Assembly: GCA_030340625.1 (NCBI GenBank)
Contig: JAOPHQ010000596.1
Location: forward strand, 1-64,000
From: Merluccius polli
Taxonomy: Eukaryota; Chordata; Actinopteri; Gadiformes; Merlucciidae
Direction: 5' to 3'
Length of the DNA stretch: 64,000 nucleotides
A program made the translations under genes and the position numbers. A model generated the notes under the pieces. The model was not told where the DNA came from and ran no database searches. It saw only the letters and a program-made list of their open reading frames with translations. Shown here piece after piece: positions 10,371 to 24,831 of this stretch (positions are counted from its first letter, which is position 1; the number at the start of each line of letters is the position of its first letter).

Positions 10371-11884
10371 AGTAGAGGGAAAGGTTATAGAGAGAGAGGG
10401 AGAGGATGAGAGCAATTCAAGGTGAGGAAGGATGAAAGGGGAAGAGACAGCGTGGAGAGAGCTGAGATGAATTGATGTCTGCGTTGTGTACTCAGGAGAC
10501 AACCTCTCTAATTCCATGTTCTTCCTTTTCCCTTTAAGGGTTTGCCAGCGCAGGGTGACGGCCAAGCCGAGCCGAGCTGTGCCGAGTTCCCCACCCGCAC
10601 ACATGCATGCCGGCGAGGGAAGGCTGTGGTTGTTTTGATGGGAGTCGCTGGACCTAGCCAGTAGCTAATTAGACAGAGAGGAGATGACCCAGCCCGTCCT
10701 CGTTCTGTATTGTTGGGCTCAACAGGCGGCCATTGTCCTCTCTGTGGATGAATTGTGCGTTGTGTGAATTTAGTTTCGAGGCAGTTGGGAACCAGGGAGA
10801 AACAAAACCAAGTCCTGAATACGCCATCTACAGCTTTCCGTCAGCAAACATTGAGTACATGAATTCATGGTGGCACCGCTTGTCATTCTGTGGGTGTGTT
10901 GTCACGGCGATGTGATCCGTTTGTTTAGTCCGATAAACATCTCTGTGCTTTCCATCCATTACTAACAATTTACTTCTCCCCGTGGCATGTAGACGCCGGC
11001 GATCCTCATTGATGAGGATGATGCCAGGATCGCCTGCCCATTTCATGGGGCTTCTGCATTGCCAATTCACCACAAAAATACCTCAGCCCACGCCAGTAAC
11101 CTGAACTGTAGCCATCTCAGAGATACCTTCATTATACTATCGGAGGAAACATCCTATAAGCCAGTTAGGACTACAGCCAGGCTTATATCGCAGAAATCCT
11201 CATCACCCCCTGAACAAACATCAAAAGATGGACATTTTTAAATGATGCCATATTGAAAATGTTTTTTGTAGTTTGTGGATTAAAGGTGATCTCCGATCAG
11301 AAACACATGGGATTTTTCCAAACAAATACATGCTCTAATTCCAAACTCGAACACGAAAATACTTTTCTTTTTTCTTTCAAACATCCAAGCCTATTCTCGG
11401 CTTAGCTTTACCTGAACTTGTTTAGCCTAAACAATGAAGTCAAGTCAATTTCATTACTTCATTACTTTACAGGCTTTCTAGATTAATGCTGCTTTTCCAG
11501 CTATTTCCATGTCACAATCTGAGAAGGAAATCAAACAGACACTAATTAGCACATTCCAACAGGCAGGCTTGGCAGTGTGTTGATTATTTTCAATTAGGTA
11601 CCAAGGGGATTATCCCGGGTTTGACTCAAAAACTCAAGAGGCTGTGAGTCTATTAATTAGGGAGGTGTGTGTGTGTATGTGTGTGTGTCTACATTAGTGC
11701 CATGTGTACCATGTGTGCGTTTGTGTGACTCTGTGTGAGGATTTGTATCTAGTTAAAACCAAACCCTGGTCATTGTTTGCACTTCACTATGCATTGGAGT
11801 GCCATTGGTTAAGCAGGTCCAGAGGGTGCAGAGGAACCTGTACCGGGACTTACCTGCTGCCCCCCTGTAAACACTTCACCTGAT
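10371..11884. other. Unique DNA, no gene seen
   Basis: Non-repetitive apart from GA-rich sequence to about 10460 and a short GT run near 11666-11688. It contains homeodomain-type TAATTA cores (for example near 10668 and 11543), which by themselves are weak evidence of regulation. Confidence 0.45.

Positions 11885-11921
<37 letters not shown>
11885..11921. repeat. Poly(dG) run of 37
   Basis: An uninterrupted run of 37 G. Such tracts can form G-quadruplexes and are prone to sequencing and assembly length errors. Confidence 0.93.
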
Positions 11922-11922
<1 letters not shown>

Positions 11923-12255
11923 GAGGGGGATGGTGGGGTCAAGCGAAACCCCTTCCGAAGCTTCACTCAGGAGGAGAGGAGGAGGAGCGTGTTTACGTAT
12001 GTGATTATCGCTTTGACCTCTGACCCTATGCGGGGCCATTTGTAACACAAACAAAAGAGGCACCCCGTGGCTTTCGTGGCGCTTCGTGACGCCCTTCCAC
12101 CACCGCAGAAGAAGAAGAAAGAAGGGGAGAGGGTCGCTCCTGGCCCCTCCTGGAGCACCCCGCCACTTCTGAGATCACATGTTTCCCATTGAGAACAGTT
12201 TACTTCCATCGAGACATATTTCCGTAATCCTTTGATTCAAACCAGAGACAAAAGA

Positions 12256-12383
12256 GACTCTCTCTCTCTCTTTCCCTCTCCCACTCTCTTCTCATCTCTC
12301 ACTTTTTCTGCTCCTCCATGCTGAAATGATCTGAGCCAGCAAGAATTTATTTCTCTCTCTCTCTCTTGTTCTCTCTCGTTCTC

Positions 12384-12424
<41 letters not shown>

Positions 12425-12430
12425 CTCTCT
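12256..12430. repeat. (CT)n-rich region
   Basis: Short CT runs at 12257-12272, then interrupted CT/CGTT runs at about 12352-12430. Confidence 0.9.
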
Positions 12431-14105
12431 GTCTGGCACATTGCTGGGCCCTCTAAATAGGTGTATTGAAGGTTATTGTACACTTTATTTTTGCTAATGG
12501 ACCCAGGAAGACATGAAAGGCAAGGACGGAAGAAGACAGAATTAGAGGAAGCATATTGGATTCAGGAGACCTGGTCAGGTTTACATTTATTTTGTTTAGA
12601 TCTGACATAGGTGGTGGTGGGTGGTGGAGGGTCATATCGGACTTGGATTTCACAGGCCGCTTCACCTAGCCATCTGTCTGCCCGTTTGAATTAGCTTAGC
12701 CCTAATCATCTGAAGATTTGACAAATTTGTTAATGCCCCCTCCTCCTCGCAGTACGCTTCGATGCATTGTCACGGACATTGCACTTCAAAAGGTGCACCC
12801 CTTTCATTCGTACCCCAGTCAGTTCCTTTCGTTCCCCCGTTCTCTGTTATAATTGGTACCACACTCACGACAATACGGCTCCGCTGGGCTGATGTACTCC
12901 GGATTCTACTTATTGTATTTTTTTATTTTCTAAATTATTATTTCTTTGTTTTATCTGAACAAATTGGTCCAAATCAACTCCAGGTCTGCAATGGAACATG
13001 AATACATAATTTTTAAGAAAAAAAAATCTGGTTGTTCTGCTTATAAATTTGCTCTGGAATAGTCTAGGTATAAACTAGGTTTTGAAATGCGTCCACACGT
13101 AATCATTCTTGATATTTGCTTTTCGTGATCAACTGAAAAATGCACTTCGCTGCTGGAAAATGAGCAGGAAGAATAAATGACACTAGGGGCCTGACAAAAG
13201 ATATTCAAATGGTTTGAGGTTTTTCTTTTGCATAGAAAATAGTTAAGAATCCCTCCCCTGCTGTTATCACCTAGGGCTAGGCATTTAAATATAAATTGAT
13301 GGCTTTATTGAAATAATAGTATAGTTTTATGTGCATTAATACTTATTCAAATAGCAAACTGCACTAGAAAAGCACAGTCCCCGAAATGGTAAAAATGGAA
13401 ATGAGCGTGCAAAATGTATGAGCTTGCAGAATGCAAATCTCGGAGTGGAGACCAAAATCTCTGCCTGAGCCAAAATTAATTTGTTTTGCTTCTCCATTTG
13501 GACAGATTGGAGGGCGAATTGGATCGAGTTGCTCCAATCGCAGGCACATATGACTGTGGAATTCACGTTGCAGAGCCCACCTGCTCACTCGCATGCATGT
13601 ATGTATGAATACATGTGGTGCATGCGGCACCTCAAAGCAAGGTGCTAGCGGTGATGTGAGCATGTGTATCGGAGCGGCGTGTTCGCACCATGGTTTGTCA
13701 AAAATCATATCTGTCAAAGTTGGCTGTTGGCACTTTTTCTTGTAACTATCATGAGTCTTGGACATTCGTTGCTTGACTGTAACAAGTGTGATGCATGTAC
13801 TTATTTGCCTTGGTGCTGGTGTCTTGATATTAATCAACACATTAAAGAAGCAAATGATCTGAATAACAAAAAAAGAAACTGCAGACGTCTAAGCAGAACA
13901 AAAAGAATATCTTCTAACGCTCGGTGCTCTGCGACCCTTTGGTGGGTGAGTCCAAGCAAGGCTGGGGGGGGGGTCCATAGGGGGTGGATCTGTGAACGCT
14001 ATGCAGAACTCTGAAGCCCCCCCCCACCCCCCCACCCACCGAGTTGTGGTGCTACTTAGAAGGACCGCCTAGCTGGAGAGACAGAGAGAGAGAGAGAGAG
14101 AGACT
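12431..14105. other. Unique DNA, no gene seen
   Basis: AT-rich centre (12900-13400). Near 13960-14105 there are short G, C and GA tracts. No supported coding sequence. Confidence 0.5.
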
Positions 14106-16509
14106 TTTGATGTCGTGGTGCAGCAGGCACCCTGCGGTGACAGGGCTACACTGCAGGGGATCAGATCAGACCTCTGATGGCACCCAGCGAGGAGCTACAC
14201 ATCCATGCCACACGAGGCAAATAAAATGAAATGAAAGTAAAATAATAAGGGAGGTTTATTATCTATTGAGATGGATTTTATATTGTGTCTGAGGATTATT
14301 GTGGCAATATAATATATAATTTGAGTGTTTCTTTGATGAGTCAAAATGTTGTTTGATTTATGTTGTTAAGCATTGACATATTGTCATATTTGGTACAAAT
14401 GCTGAATTTTTGTATTTTTTGTTGTTGCTGTAGGCAAAACAATTTGTTGTTAATGTCAATTATTTATAATAGCATTAATAATAATCAACATATTAAATAC
14501 AAATGTGTTCCAGAGACATGATGTGACTAAATCATCATTCAGGCTAATTGTTTTTTTGATTGGCTTAGAAAAATGTTTCCCTAATTCCCTCATATATCCC
14601 ATACGTGATTATGAATCTGTTTACGGTACTCTTGCTTAGTTAAGTTGCTTTGGGATTCGGCACCATCGCAACACTTCTCGTCAGACAAAATCAGTAAAAA
14701 GGAGAATTAGTGTATATATTTTGGTGGAGGTTTGGTGTGTATTACACCTAATTGAATTACCTCTCCAACCGCCTCCAGGCGCCCCCCCCCCCCCCCCCCT
14801 CCATTTAGGCGTCAGGCAATACTGTTTGTGTCACTTTGAGAGGGGCCTCCGACCATGGACACAACAAGGCTTATTCAATAAGGGCCATATTAAAGACACA
14901 AAACATGCACACCCCTAATTGTATTCACCCTGCTTTAATAAAAAAAGGCTATTAAAGGGAAAAATAAACATCTCGAAGCCGGCCTCGCTTCTCACGAGAG
15001 ACGGAGAAATGTTTGCATTTTGCCAAGATGGAGGAGATTACCTGGGGAGGGCTCTTTTTCCCCTTCTTCTTCACTGAGAGAGACAGTGTTGTAATTATGG
15101 ACAGCACAGGGCACGAGAAAGCAGTACTGAGAGAAAAAAAGCCAACAATTTACAGACCCAGAAGTTATAAAAAGCCACACGGTGCATAAACATATTCTCG
15201 TATCAGCGGTAGAAGTGGTAAAGATAATTCAACAACTGCAGGGGTTCAACAAAAAAAAAAGGCTGCCCGGAGAGGCACTTCCTGTGTTGCACTTCTCTCC
15301 CACAGCAGGGAGCTGTGTTGGGGTTGAAAGCACGCCGAGGACCTGCTATGGCTGTAAAGTGTGGATAACTATTTTGATAGAGCAGCTTCCTGCTCTTTGG
15401 CAGCTTATTCTTATTTCAACTGCGAAAAAAAAAAAACTAGGACGGGGAGCCCGCTCAGAGGAGCTTGTAGTTTAAACAAAGGGCCTGAGGAAGCCCATTC
15501 GCACCACTTTTTTTTTTACAACTAACCAGGCCTTTCCAAGATCTTAGCTCACTGTTTGCAGAGAGAAGGAAGGTCATTAATAAACAAGCGCACACAATCA
15601 CAGGCCCAGTTGATGGTGGTTTAAAGTGACTGCAGGAAAATGGAGAGGGAGAGAGCCTGGCTGGGAGTTGTGGAGGGTGGGGGAGAGGAATCAGAGCATG
15701 GGTCATGGTAGTGTGTCCCCCATCAGATGAGGAAGGCAGGAAAAACAAATAAGAGAGAAACGAGAAATGGAGTAGGAACCACAAAAAAACATTAGCTGAC
15801 GGAGGGGAGGAATAATAGTTTTTCCTAGGTGTTTATTTGAACATGGCACAGGAAAGAGGGGGGGGGGGGGGTCACAGTGGGGTTTAAAGATGGGAAGTAA
15901 TGAAGCCAAGATGGATTCAAACACCCCCTGCTGACTCGGGTCGCGTTATCTCAGTAAGGTCGCCCAAACTTGTAACAGGAGATTGGGAGTATTTATTTGT
16001 CACCAGACTCAAAGAAGTCTTAGGTTATTTGCAGAAAAGTGTATTTTATATTGTGCTTCACACAATTTCATCCAAGTCAAACTTCCCAGCCACCGTGTTT
16101 ACTAACTACCTTAATAACTTGTTAGGAACGAGCCATTTATGTAAGCTTGCTCGTTCTGAAGCTTGCAGGCTGATTGCCATGGCACAAGTCTTCCAGGCAC
16201 GGGTTATTTTTCACCACCCTCACTTTGAGGGAAAAGCTTTAGACGAGCAGACAGATGTTTATTAAGGTTGTTTGTTGTTTCACCCTGCCTTACATTTCCT
16301 CTTTTCTCTGCCTGCTGCCTCAGATTGATGGATGGAAACAAACATCTGCGTTCCTAATGGTTTCTCCTGGACCTTTTGCTATAGCTGTGCCACGCCTTAG
16401 CGCTACTCGCTAACCCAGTTTCCTCCTTCCTCCCATCAGTGTACAATTTGCCCTGTCAGAGCTCAACGTGCCCGTCCCATTCTGCGTTCCTGTCTCATGT
16501 TTTGATCCC
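14106..16509. other. Unique DNA with short homopolymers
   Basis: Contains C18 (14782-14799), A tracts near 15250 and 15425, and G14 (15858-15871). No gene or mobile element is recognised. Confidence 0.5.
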
Positions 16510-16533
16510 GGGGGGGGGGGGGGGGGGGGGGGG
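16510..16533. repeat. Poly(dG) run of 24
   Basis: Uninterrupted G run after TTTGATCCC. Confidence 0.93.
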
Positions 16534-16937
16534 AATGCATTATTTATTAGATGTTAAAGGCGAACTTTAAGAGGCAGTGTGTTGTATTCACTTAATGAAT
16601 GGGCCTGCAGGAGATCAAAGTGGGGAATATGACGGGTAAGAAGGGGAGGGCACACAGAAGAGATTTGGCTTGTCTCGCCTAATTGCCGTCTGCCGAGAGG
16701 AGATCTCTTCAGGTTGAGGTTTGGAAAAGTTCATGCTCAGCTTCAAACGTGGTCATGGATGGTTCTTGGTGCAGATGAACCAGATTCATGTGCTGCTGCT
16801 GTGTGTATGTGTTCAGTGTCTTCTGTGATCTTCCCAGGGGGCAAGTTGGCCTCTTCTATGTAACAGCAGAATATCTTACTGTGCCTTGCCATGTTTCTTT
16901 ACACATACAATGTTTTTACATACGTATGGACACACGT

Positions 16938-16938
<1 letters not shown>
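16534..16938. other. Unique DNA, no gene seen
   Basis: Short non-repetitive stretch with no supported feature. Confidence 0.5.

Positions 16939-17008
<70 letters not shown>
16939..17008. repeat. (CA)35 microsatellite
   Basis: Uninterrupted CA run of about 70 bp. Confidence 0.96.
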
Positions 17009-17009
<1 letters not shown>

Positions 17010-18965
17010 GCTACATAATCCTAACATTCAGTAGCAGAATAATTTCACAATGAAGTTTCACACATAGACTGTATGGTTTCAAATAGCTTTTCATCAGATG
17101 TCTATGCAGTGAACCTTCACCAACGTAGCCCCCCTCACTAGTAGGGCTAGCCTGCTAGCCGCTCCTCACCCGCTCCACCGATCATTAGCAGCCTTGCTCC
17201 TGCCCCCTTTGAAGTCTGTGAGGTCTGGTGTGTCTGTCATAGCCATGCTAATCCACAGCTATGCTAATCCAGGGGACAGCCCCAGCCACCTGTTCCTCCA
17301 GAAACATCTGTCCACAGAGCAGGGCTTCATTTGGGCATGGTTCAGCTGTTTTACCCCCAGCTCTGATCCTCAAAGCTGTAACAGGAAGAAGCCTATATTT
17401 AGTAACGCTATTGATGTTATGTGTTGTCATGGTGGAGAGACCTATGCTCTCTGATGTGCACTTGGTAATCTTGTAGCAGTGGTGTAGTGCCTTGTAAGAA
17501 AATATATGTAGACACTCAATGTTGATGTTGTTGGGGTCACAAGTGATTTGGATGTGTGTTATTAAGACACAGCTTCATTGGTGTGGCACTTGGTTCAAAG
17601 GGGGTTGAGACATTTAGGCCTCAACAACGTTTCAATGTATGTTTGACCAAATCACTTAACTAACTCAACAACTGTCTGACAGCTTAAATAGCATTTATGG
17701 TGTGTATGGGTGAATTACAAGTGTTTAAATAAAGTGAATTAAATATGCAAATTGTGCTTCATCAAAATGTGATCACCCAAAATCAAGGTTTTTTTCGGAC
17801 AAATTACATTCGAATGATGCTATTCCCAACAGACACCACTTGTAAAACCCCACCGTGCAAGCGCATTGCCACGTGGTCACACTGACATGTGATAATTTGC
17901 TTCAAAGTCAGCACAGTATTCTTTGAGAGGAAAATTTGAAAAAAAACATGCGTGAAACTCCTTGTTTAGAGAGAATAGCTGATGTAAGAGCCGGTTCAAA
18001 TACAGTCTGTCCCACATGGGCAGACTGTATTGCTTTTAATGAAGTTCTTTAACTGTAAGTTGGAATAATATATATATTTCTTTCCAAGAGTCTCTGCTGG
18101 CCCTAACTAGTGCGAGAGCCCCTGGTGTCCTCCGTGGCTGTCTTACTTGGCCGAGAACCAGATCAGAGGATAACACAGTCTCCAAGGGAGGTTCAGACAT
18201 TCATTTTTTTCTTCTTCCAATGATTTATTAGGACCTTCCAAGATTCTCTGTGTCTATTATCATTTGCAAGTCTGTGTGAGTCCAGGCGTTAAAACTGGGT
18301 AACATACTTAGCTTGTCTGCAAGTCCTAATTACCTCTGTTTCGTATCCATGCTGCCCTTTCATCAGGGGTCTATTACTGTTATGGAGCGGAGGGGAGGTC
18401 ATATTCTGGTATTCGAATAAACTGGGCTGGCTGGCATTAAGGGTGAACTTATAGGGAGGCAAGTTTGGTGTAAAAAAAAGCGTGCGTAAATCTCATTTAT
18501 CTGGAGACTCCTCAAGGGAATATGGCTCTCTGCGCTAGTGGAGTGATTATTTCTTCTACTGTAGCCATTAACAAGTGTATTGGAGATACAGTGCATTTAG
18601 ATGGGAATCAAACCTGTGCGGTACTGTGGTGGATGTTGGAAACGGTAGCCCCTTCTTTAGCTAACAATGGTATTTTATGTTTCACCTCAGAATTGTAACG
18701 GAGAACCTTGAATTGGAGGCATATCAGCTTTGTCATTGATTATTGATTGAGTTATTTTGTTTTGTTGTTATTTGTGTGTTATTCTTATGTATTCAATAAT
18801 TAGATCAGTACAGATAAAATATGTCTTCATTGAATGGAGCCCTCTGGGACTGATCTCTTTACATTTCACACTGATTTTATAAAGCCATCACAAATATATC
18901 ATAGTTACGAGCTATCTTCTCCTATTTAATATTCTATGGGGTTTGTAGAATGTGTTTGTCACTGT
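17009..18965. other. Unique DNA, no gene seen
   Basis: A small hairpin, AATACAGTCTG-11 nt-CAGACTGTATT near 18000-18032, has an 11-bp stem, too short for a typical microRNA precursor. Nothing else is supported. Confidence 0.5.
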
Positions 18966-21892
18966 AGTGTGTGTGTGTGTGTGTGTGTGCGCATACAGCG
19001 CTTTCTTTGTGTGTTATAATGCCCTTTGCGTTTGCATTTGATGTCATCCTAATCATGAACACCCCTTCAAAGACAAGTGCAGACTGTGAATCTATGCAAC
19101 TGAAATTGGTTTAGATTAATTGTTAAATGGGACAAATACCCGTAAATATGTGAAAATAGGAAGGAGTCGTGGAAGGCCCCAAAACTTGGGGGACTATGGT
19201 CCTAGTATTATGAAATAGCTCCACCAGTGGCAGTCACTACACACCATAGGACATGAAAGCAAGGGACAAACCAATGCGAGGCCGATGTAACTCAACTCTA
19301 GACTGTAAAGCACTGTTCCAGGGTACTGTTGGATGTGGTGAAACATGGCTGGGGCTCTGTTACAGAAGCCAGACTCTGCAGGCTCTATGGAAAGTCCTGG
19401 GAAAGTTGGCGGTTGTATAGTCTTACCGTCTGCTAGTGGAGTGGAGATCACTAGAGAGCATGAGGGGCCGGACCTGCTGAGCCAGGTGTTGACTACTGCC
19501 TGGCTAACCCTGGCAGCTGAAGGGAAGAGAACACACTCAGATGTACACCACAAGACAAGACAAACAAAACTCAATTGAAGATTTGATGGCACCCCATAGC
19601 TATATCTGCCCTCACTCATCATTTTTTGCCATTAGAGAAAGGTAAAAATCATTCTTTTGTAAAGTTATAAATGGCATTACCCTTCCAAATTGGTTGAGCA
19701 TGCAATAGGTCAGAACTTAATCTGCCAAAGGCAGGAGGAGTAAGTCTGCCAAAGGATATTTAAAGCCACCAACTACAGAGATCTGGTCAATGTCGATAAG
19801 GAGAGAACTTTGTAAATGCCTGTCTTTCTTTCTAACTGCTGGGCTGCCCTGCTAAAAGCTAAATATGTGTACTAGTTATCTTGCAGTTGTACAGTGTCCT
19901 TCCAGCCATGTTAGACTGAAAATAGTAGGAGTAGTTGTTATTCTCCAACTTCCCGAGCAAAAGCCAAGGCTTGACTGTTAATTATTCATATGCAGCACCT
20001 TTATTTGTTCGCAGTTCCATAATGGTTAGGGTAGGTGACTTGTGATTGAATGCAGTACATTCTTCACACATGTTTGACCACAATGGATTGTTCTGTTTGC
20101 TTTGCCATTTCAATTTCAATTACCGCAATGCCATAGAGCGGCACCTTTCACCCTAAAAATTGTTTTCTGACTTAATGTTGGACTTCATGGAAACCACCCT
20201 TAAGCTCATTAAAACTCGCCTAGCTCTGCTTTGTTAATGTTTTCGTATTTTCCATAACCTCCACGTTTCCACATTATGCTCTCCAGGGCGCAGAAGAGAG
20301 GTGAGCTGTGATGTTCCCCTGAAAGCAGGGGTATTTTCAAATGAGGAGGTCTGCTGCCTCCTAGCAACCAGCATGATGAAATCCGTCTCGGCCAACATCA
20401 CCCGTGCTCTTTGATGTGTAATTACAGGCAAACCAGCGAGGTCTTGATTTGAATCCTTACACTACGCCATCGGCATGCCGTTTGAAAAGCAAATGAATAG
20501 TTTTGCTGGTAACAGTTAAGGAGACAAGAAAAAAGCAACAGTGATTTGTCTGCGGCCATTTTGCCTGTCAGAGATATTTAACTTCCTTGTGCATAATGGC
20601 TCTTGCAGTCTGAGTAAACAGCCATTATGATGCTGTTTATTTGGAGGGATTGGGCTCATCGTGGATCTAACCTGGTTTTCAACCGACAACTCACGCTGGA
20701 AAGACGAGGGTGAGGGAGTAAGATGAACGAAGTAGGGAAAAGAGAGGAAGACCCCATTTATTTGGAGTAATTGGCTCCACTTGAGCAAACACCTCTTGCC
20801 CGCCCAGTGGTCTCCTCAACCCTCGCCATTGAATTAGCGAGAAAAATCTCCCTTCCTGTATTTGCCAGTGGCGGGCGAAAGATGAGGAATTAATTGGGCA
20901 GTTTTTGAAACGGCAAACCATGAGCCATTATTTTCTTACTCTGGCACAATAGTCAGGGCCCCCCGTTGAAAAAATAATATGAAAGACTTATTGCATGAAA
21001 ACCTAAAGCATAAACTTTCAAGTGAATTTGACATGGGTTTTCAGTGGTGAAATATTATCCCCTTAAGTTGGTCGTTTCCCATCATACCCAATTACTGTAA
21101 TAAAAAGGCTCCAATGTGGAAACTAACAAGCACATACTCCAGATCTATGAATCGGAGAACCCTATTTAATTGTTATCTAATTGCTTTCATCACTTGGTGT
21201 TTTAAAAGAATGGAGACAAAGTTATCAGCTCAACGTGAAATGAATCAGGTGACGTGCCCACCCCAATTTATTTTATCTCTGCTACTTGCAGGAGTAAAAA
21301 AAAGCCAGCCAAAAGCAACCAAACAGCGCCTTGATGATTAAACCCCCCCAAAAAAAATGAATAGAAAAGAAAGTGGGATTCAAATTGGATGTGACAGATA
21401 AACAGCCCCTGAGAACAGTTAGGAGAAGTTAGGAAAACAAAGCCATAGAAAGGCAAACTCTCCTTATCAGCTCAACTCCTTAGCAGACAGGGAATGCCCG
21501 GGTGTCCTCTCCTTTGTACAGAACCCTCTTCGGTCTCTTCCAACGGTATCAGGGTGTCCTTAGTGACTGGTTGGCCCAGTGCTGGCCCCTGCAGCATGGC
21601 TGTCCAGCAGCAGGAAAAAGGAAGCCCCCTGAAACAATAGACCTGGCGGCAGGGCAGGGAGACCGGGGATGATAACCGAGACATCTCTGGGCGCCCTGTC
21701 AGATTGCACCGGCGTGGGATGGCTACGGCTGGTTAGGGCCGTGACCGGCAGATGCCTTTAGGAGGCGTGGAGGGTGGGTGTATGGTCAGGGTACGTTGAA
21801 TCCCCTGAAGAGATGTCATTTCTGGGTCACCGGGCAAAGTGCCGGTATGAAGAGTTAGTGAGTCCTGGGTGGCTGGGAGATTCACCGGGATT

Positions 21893-21894
<2 letters not shown>
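18966..21894. other. Unique DNA, no gene seen
   Basis: Begins with a short GT run (18967-18989). The remainder is non-repetitive, with ATTA/TAAT-rich segments. The open frames are of chance length and lack splice context. Confidence 0.45.

Positions 21895-21926
<32 letters not shown>
21895..21926. repeat. Short (TG)n microsatellite
   Basis: About 32 bp of TG with a single TTTG interruption near the start. Confidence 0.9.
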
Positions 21927-22071
21927 TCTCAGGGGGGTGCAAAGCAGATTTCTAGCAGCTTTCTGTGCAGGCCGGATGTTGGACAGCTATGCTCAACTCC
22001 CCTAGGGCCCTTGTTAGATGTCACAAACACCATGTGTGACTGATCTCAACCACCTCTCACATGTGTTCATG

Positions 22072-22079
22072 CACACACA

Positions 22080-22163
<84 letters not shown>
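22072..22163. repeat. (CA)n microsatellite
   Basis: About 92 bp with one TA interruption near 22086. A degenerate CA/ATAC-rich tail continues at 22240-22336. Confidence 0.95.
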
Positions 22164-22165
<2 letters not shown>

Positions 22166-22336
22166 CCTGTGCATATGGATCAGCCCCACACCAGGGGACA
22201 ACCAATCAGCTTGGGATCCACTGTACAGTTAGAGCAATATGTAGGTACATAAATACATACATAAATACATGCATACATATATACCACACACACAGACCCA
22301 CACACATTCACCACCCCCACACACACACACACACAA

Positions 22337-22832
22337 ACTAGGGCCGTGGCCATGCACACCAAAACATGGTACAAGAATACTTGCACACATACTTACATGA
22401 AATAAGTTCTAGATTCAGAGCATGCTGCTTTCTAAGGGTGTGTAGATATGGTGGTCTAGTATTTGACTTTTCTCATTATATGATACAGAAACGATCGAAA
22501 TGAAACTAAACACAAAATAGCAATAGCAAACGCTAGATAGACAGAGCACTTGGTTCATTTCCATTCCTCTTGTAGTATGCCCTATTCCCCTCTAACCTTT
22601 ATCCCTCTGTTCTTCCATTAGATCTACAATAAATGGGAAAAGGAAGAGGTGATTTCTATGGCTATATAAAAGAGTGCCGGGTCAAGTGGCCATCCCAAAG
22701 GCATTTTTAACAGCCAAACTCAAATGAAGACAAACGCTTAGCCCTAATTGTTGCCTGGAAACACTCAAAGGGTGATAAAGCCCTGCAGTCGATGATCCCA
22801 AAGTACCCATCCCCGAACTTAGAGAGAGTGGA
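22337..22832. other. Unique DNA, no gene seen
   Basis: Non-repetitive. Positions 22620-22810 are free of repeats, but no frame is supported. Confidence 0.45.
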
Positions 22833-22841
22833 ATATATATG

Positions 22842-22918
<77 letters not shown>

Positions 22919-22927
22919 TGTATATAT
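22833..22927. repeat. (TA)n microsatellite
   Basis: About 95 bp of AT alternation with GTATGTG and CTG interruptions at the two ends. Confidence 0.95.
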
Positions 22928-23046
22928 AGTAAAAGCTTATCTAAATTGTCATCATCCTTTTAGCTGGAACATTACCTATTTTTCCATATAATTTAGATTT
23001 CATGCTTTCCATTTTTTTCCGTTTTAAGGCAGTGATTACTGGCTGG

Positions 23047-23048
<2 letters not shown>

Positions 23049-23096
<48 letters not shown>
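23049..23096. repeat. (GA)n microsatellite
   Basis: About 23 uninterrupted GA units. Confidence 0.95.
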
Positions 23097-23098
<2 letters not shown>

Positions 23099-24032
23099 CT
23101 TCCAGATTTCCTCATGCTTCTTTAGTTACCATCCCTGTATATTTCAACGAAACACAGACTGGGTTTGTGAGACACTACAGTAAGAACAGCCACGGGAGCA
23201 CATCTGACAGACTCCCAAAGCTCTGAAGAAAAGTACTTTAGCATCAGGGATCTCGCACTAGCTTACATGCACAAAAACACACAGCGTTCTCCAGTTTTCA
23301 CCACAACTAACAACCGACACGGACGTGATTTAACTAACATATAACTCTCTTCTCTCTCTCTCTCCTGCCTCACACAACGTTCCTCACGGTTCCTCCAAGC
23401 CACATAAACATTGGTCAAACCAGATGTCTGCTGCAGCACCGATACATCTCCCACACGGCCATAAATCCCCCACCAATTTCTCATCATTTCTTTTTTTTTG
23501 GTTTCCCCTGCATGTCAATCACGGCTACTTTCTAAGTAGACTCTTAACAGTGTCCATCCAGCCGTACTTTATACTACCCCAGTTCTCCAATTTTGTGGAT
23601 TTTTACCATTCTCACTCGGTGCATTACAATGAAGTTAATTATTCCACAGTGGCGTTGGCCATGATTCTCTCAAAACAGAGCCTGCTCACGCCCCTCAACT
23701 AGCCGCATGTGAACGGCCAGAAATTCACTGTTTTTCTTGGATGGAAAGCCATCTGTCACAGCCTTTTTTCCCCCCCCTTTTTTTTTTACTGTTCAAAGTC
23801 TGTCTTTATAAACAGACGGACATTTCTTGACAGTTGGTCAGTGAAGACAAATCATCTTGAGCCTTATTAAAACAGGTTAGAAAATATCAGCTGTGTGTTT
23901 TCCAGCACATGCTCCAAAGACAGAACAAGAAGCAGGAAGGAGGGAGAAGAAGAAGAATGGAAAAATATGGAGATGGACATTCCTGGCCTACGGATGGTGT
24001 GGTCTAACCTGTTTATAGTTTTTGGATTCTTT

Positions 24033-24063
<31 letters not shown>
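23097..24063. other. Unique DNA ending in a short (CA)n
   Basis: No gene is supported. T and C homopolymers lie near 23765-23788, and a CA run of about 26 bp is at 24036-24063. Confidence 0.5.
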
Positions 24064-24066
<3 letters not shown>

Positions 24067-24831
24067 AAAAAAAGTCTTGATTTTGGTGGACCAGTTTTAG
24101 CATTTGTCTGTGTAATATCACTTCTGAGGACTTGCATAAACGTTGGTGGTCAACCTTTTACATGTGTACATTTGTGTGCATGTAAAAGGCCTAGTCTCCT
24201 TGGCCTAGCAACGGACTGGTGGGTGGTGGTGAGCGGTGGAGGAGGGGGATTGAACGAAAACACAGAAGGTGATGAAAAACAGAAAACAATGCAAGATTCT
24301 CTCAAGCTGTTTAATCCATATCACAGCCAGGCAGACGGAGAGCAATTGAGTGCATCATCATCAAATAATTATACAATCCGACATTCCCTCGCTATTGATT
24401 AATGCGTGTTGATGTTGATGCTTGACTTGCTAGCGGGGAAACAGCAGTTCTCCAGACATCCGAACTAGAAAACATTTTCGCTGCTACGTCCATCTCTCGT
24501 GTCCAGCGCCCCCCCCCCACGTGTCTACGGGTGTTTTCTGCCTGTGATTGATTGTGTTCAGGGCCCACGGTGCTATACAGGGGTCCGGTGATATCACCGC
24601 ATTCAAGTTCTTGGATGGATGTTGACGTTGGTCCGCTGCCAGGAGGCTGTCGGACTTGGACGGACTCGGCCGCGTCAGGGCTGGGGGCTAGGGTGCAGCG
24701 TTTTCTTTGGCAGGGCGCGGACTAACCAATGACCCACTGTGGGTGATGTCACCACAAGAGCAACGCCACTTGTGATGGGTAAATAGGGAGAGGATGGGGG
24801 GGGGGGGAGGTGAGATCCGGGTGACACAAGC
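24064..24831 (-). other. Possible 3' untranslated region of the minus-strand exon at 24832-24968
   Basis: This lies directly downstream of the TGA stop on the minus strand. The part from about 24480 to 24830 is GC- and CpG-richer than the surroundings, as expected of exonic or formerly exonic DNA. No clear AATAAA signal was found, so the extent is a guess. Confidence 0.3.

Noticed and set aside
18000..18032. Hairpin considered as a microRNA precursor
   Set aside because: The stem is only 11 bp and does not extend past a mismatch into a typical 22-bp duplex.
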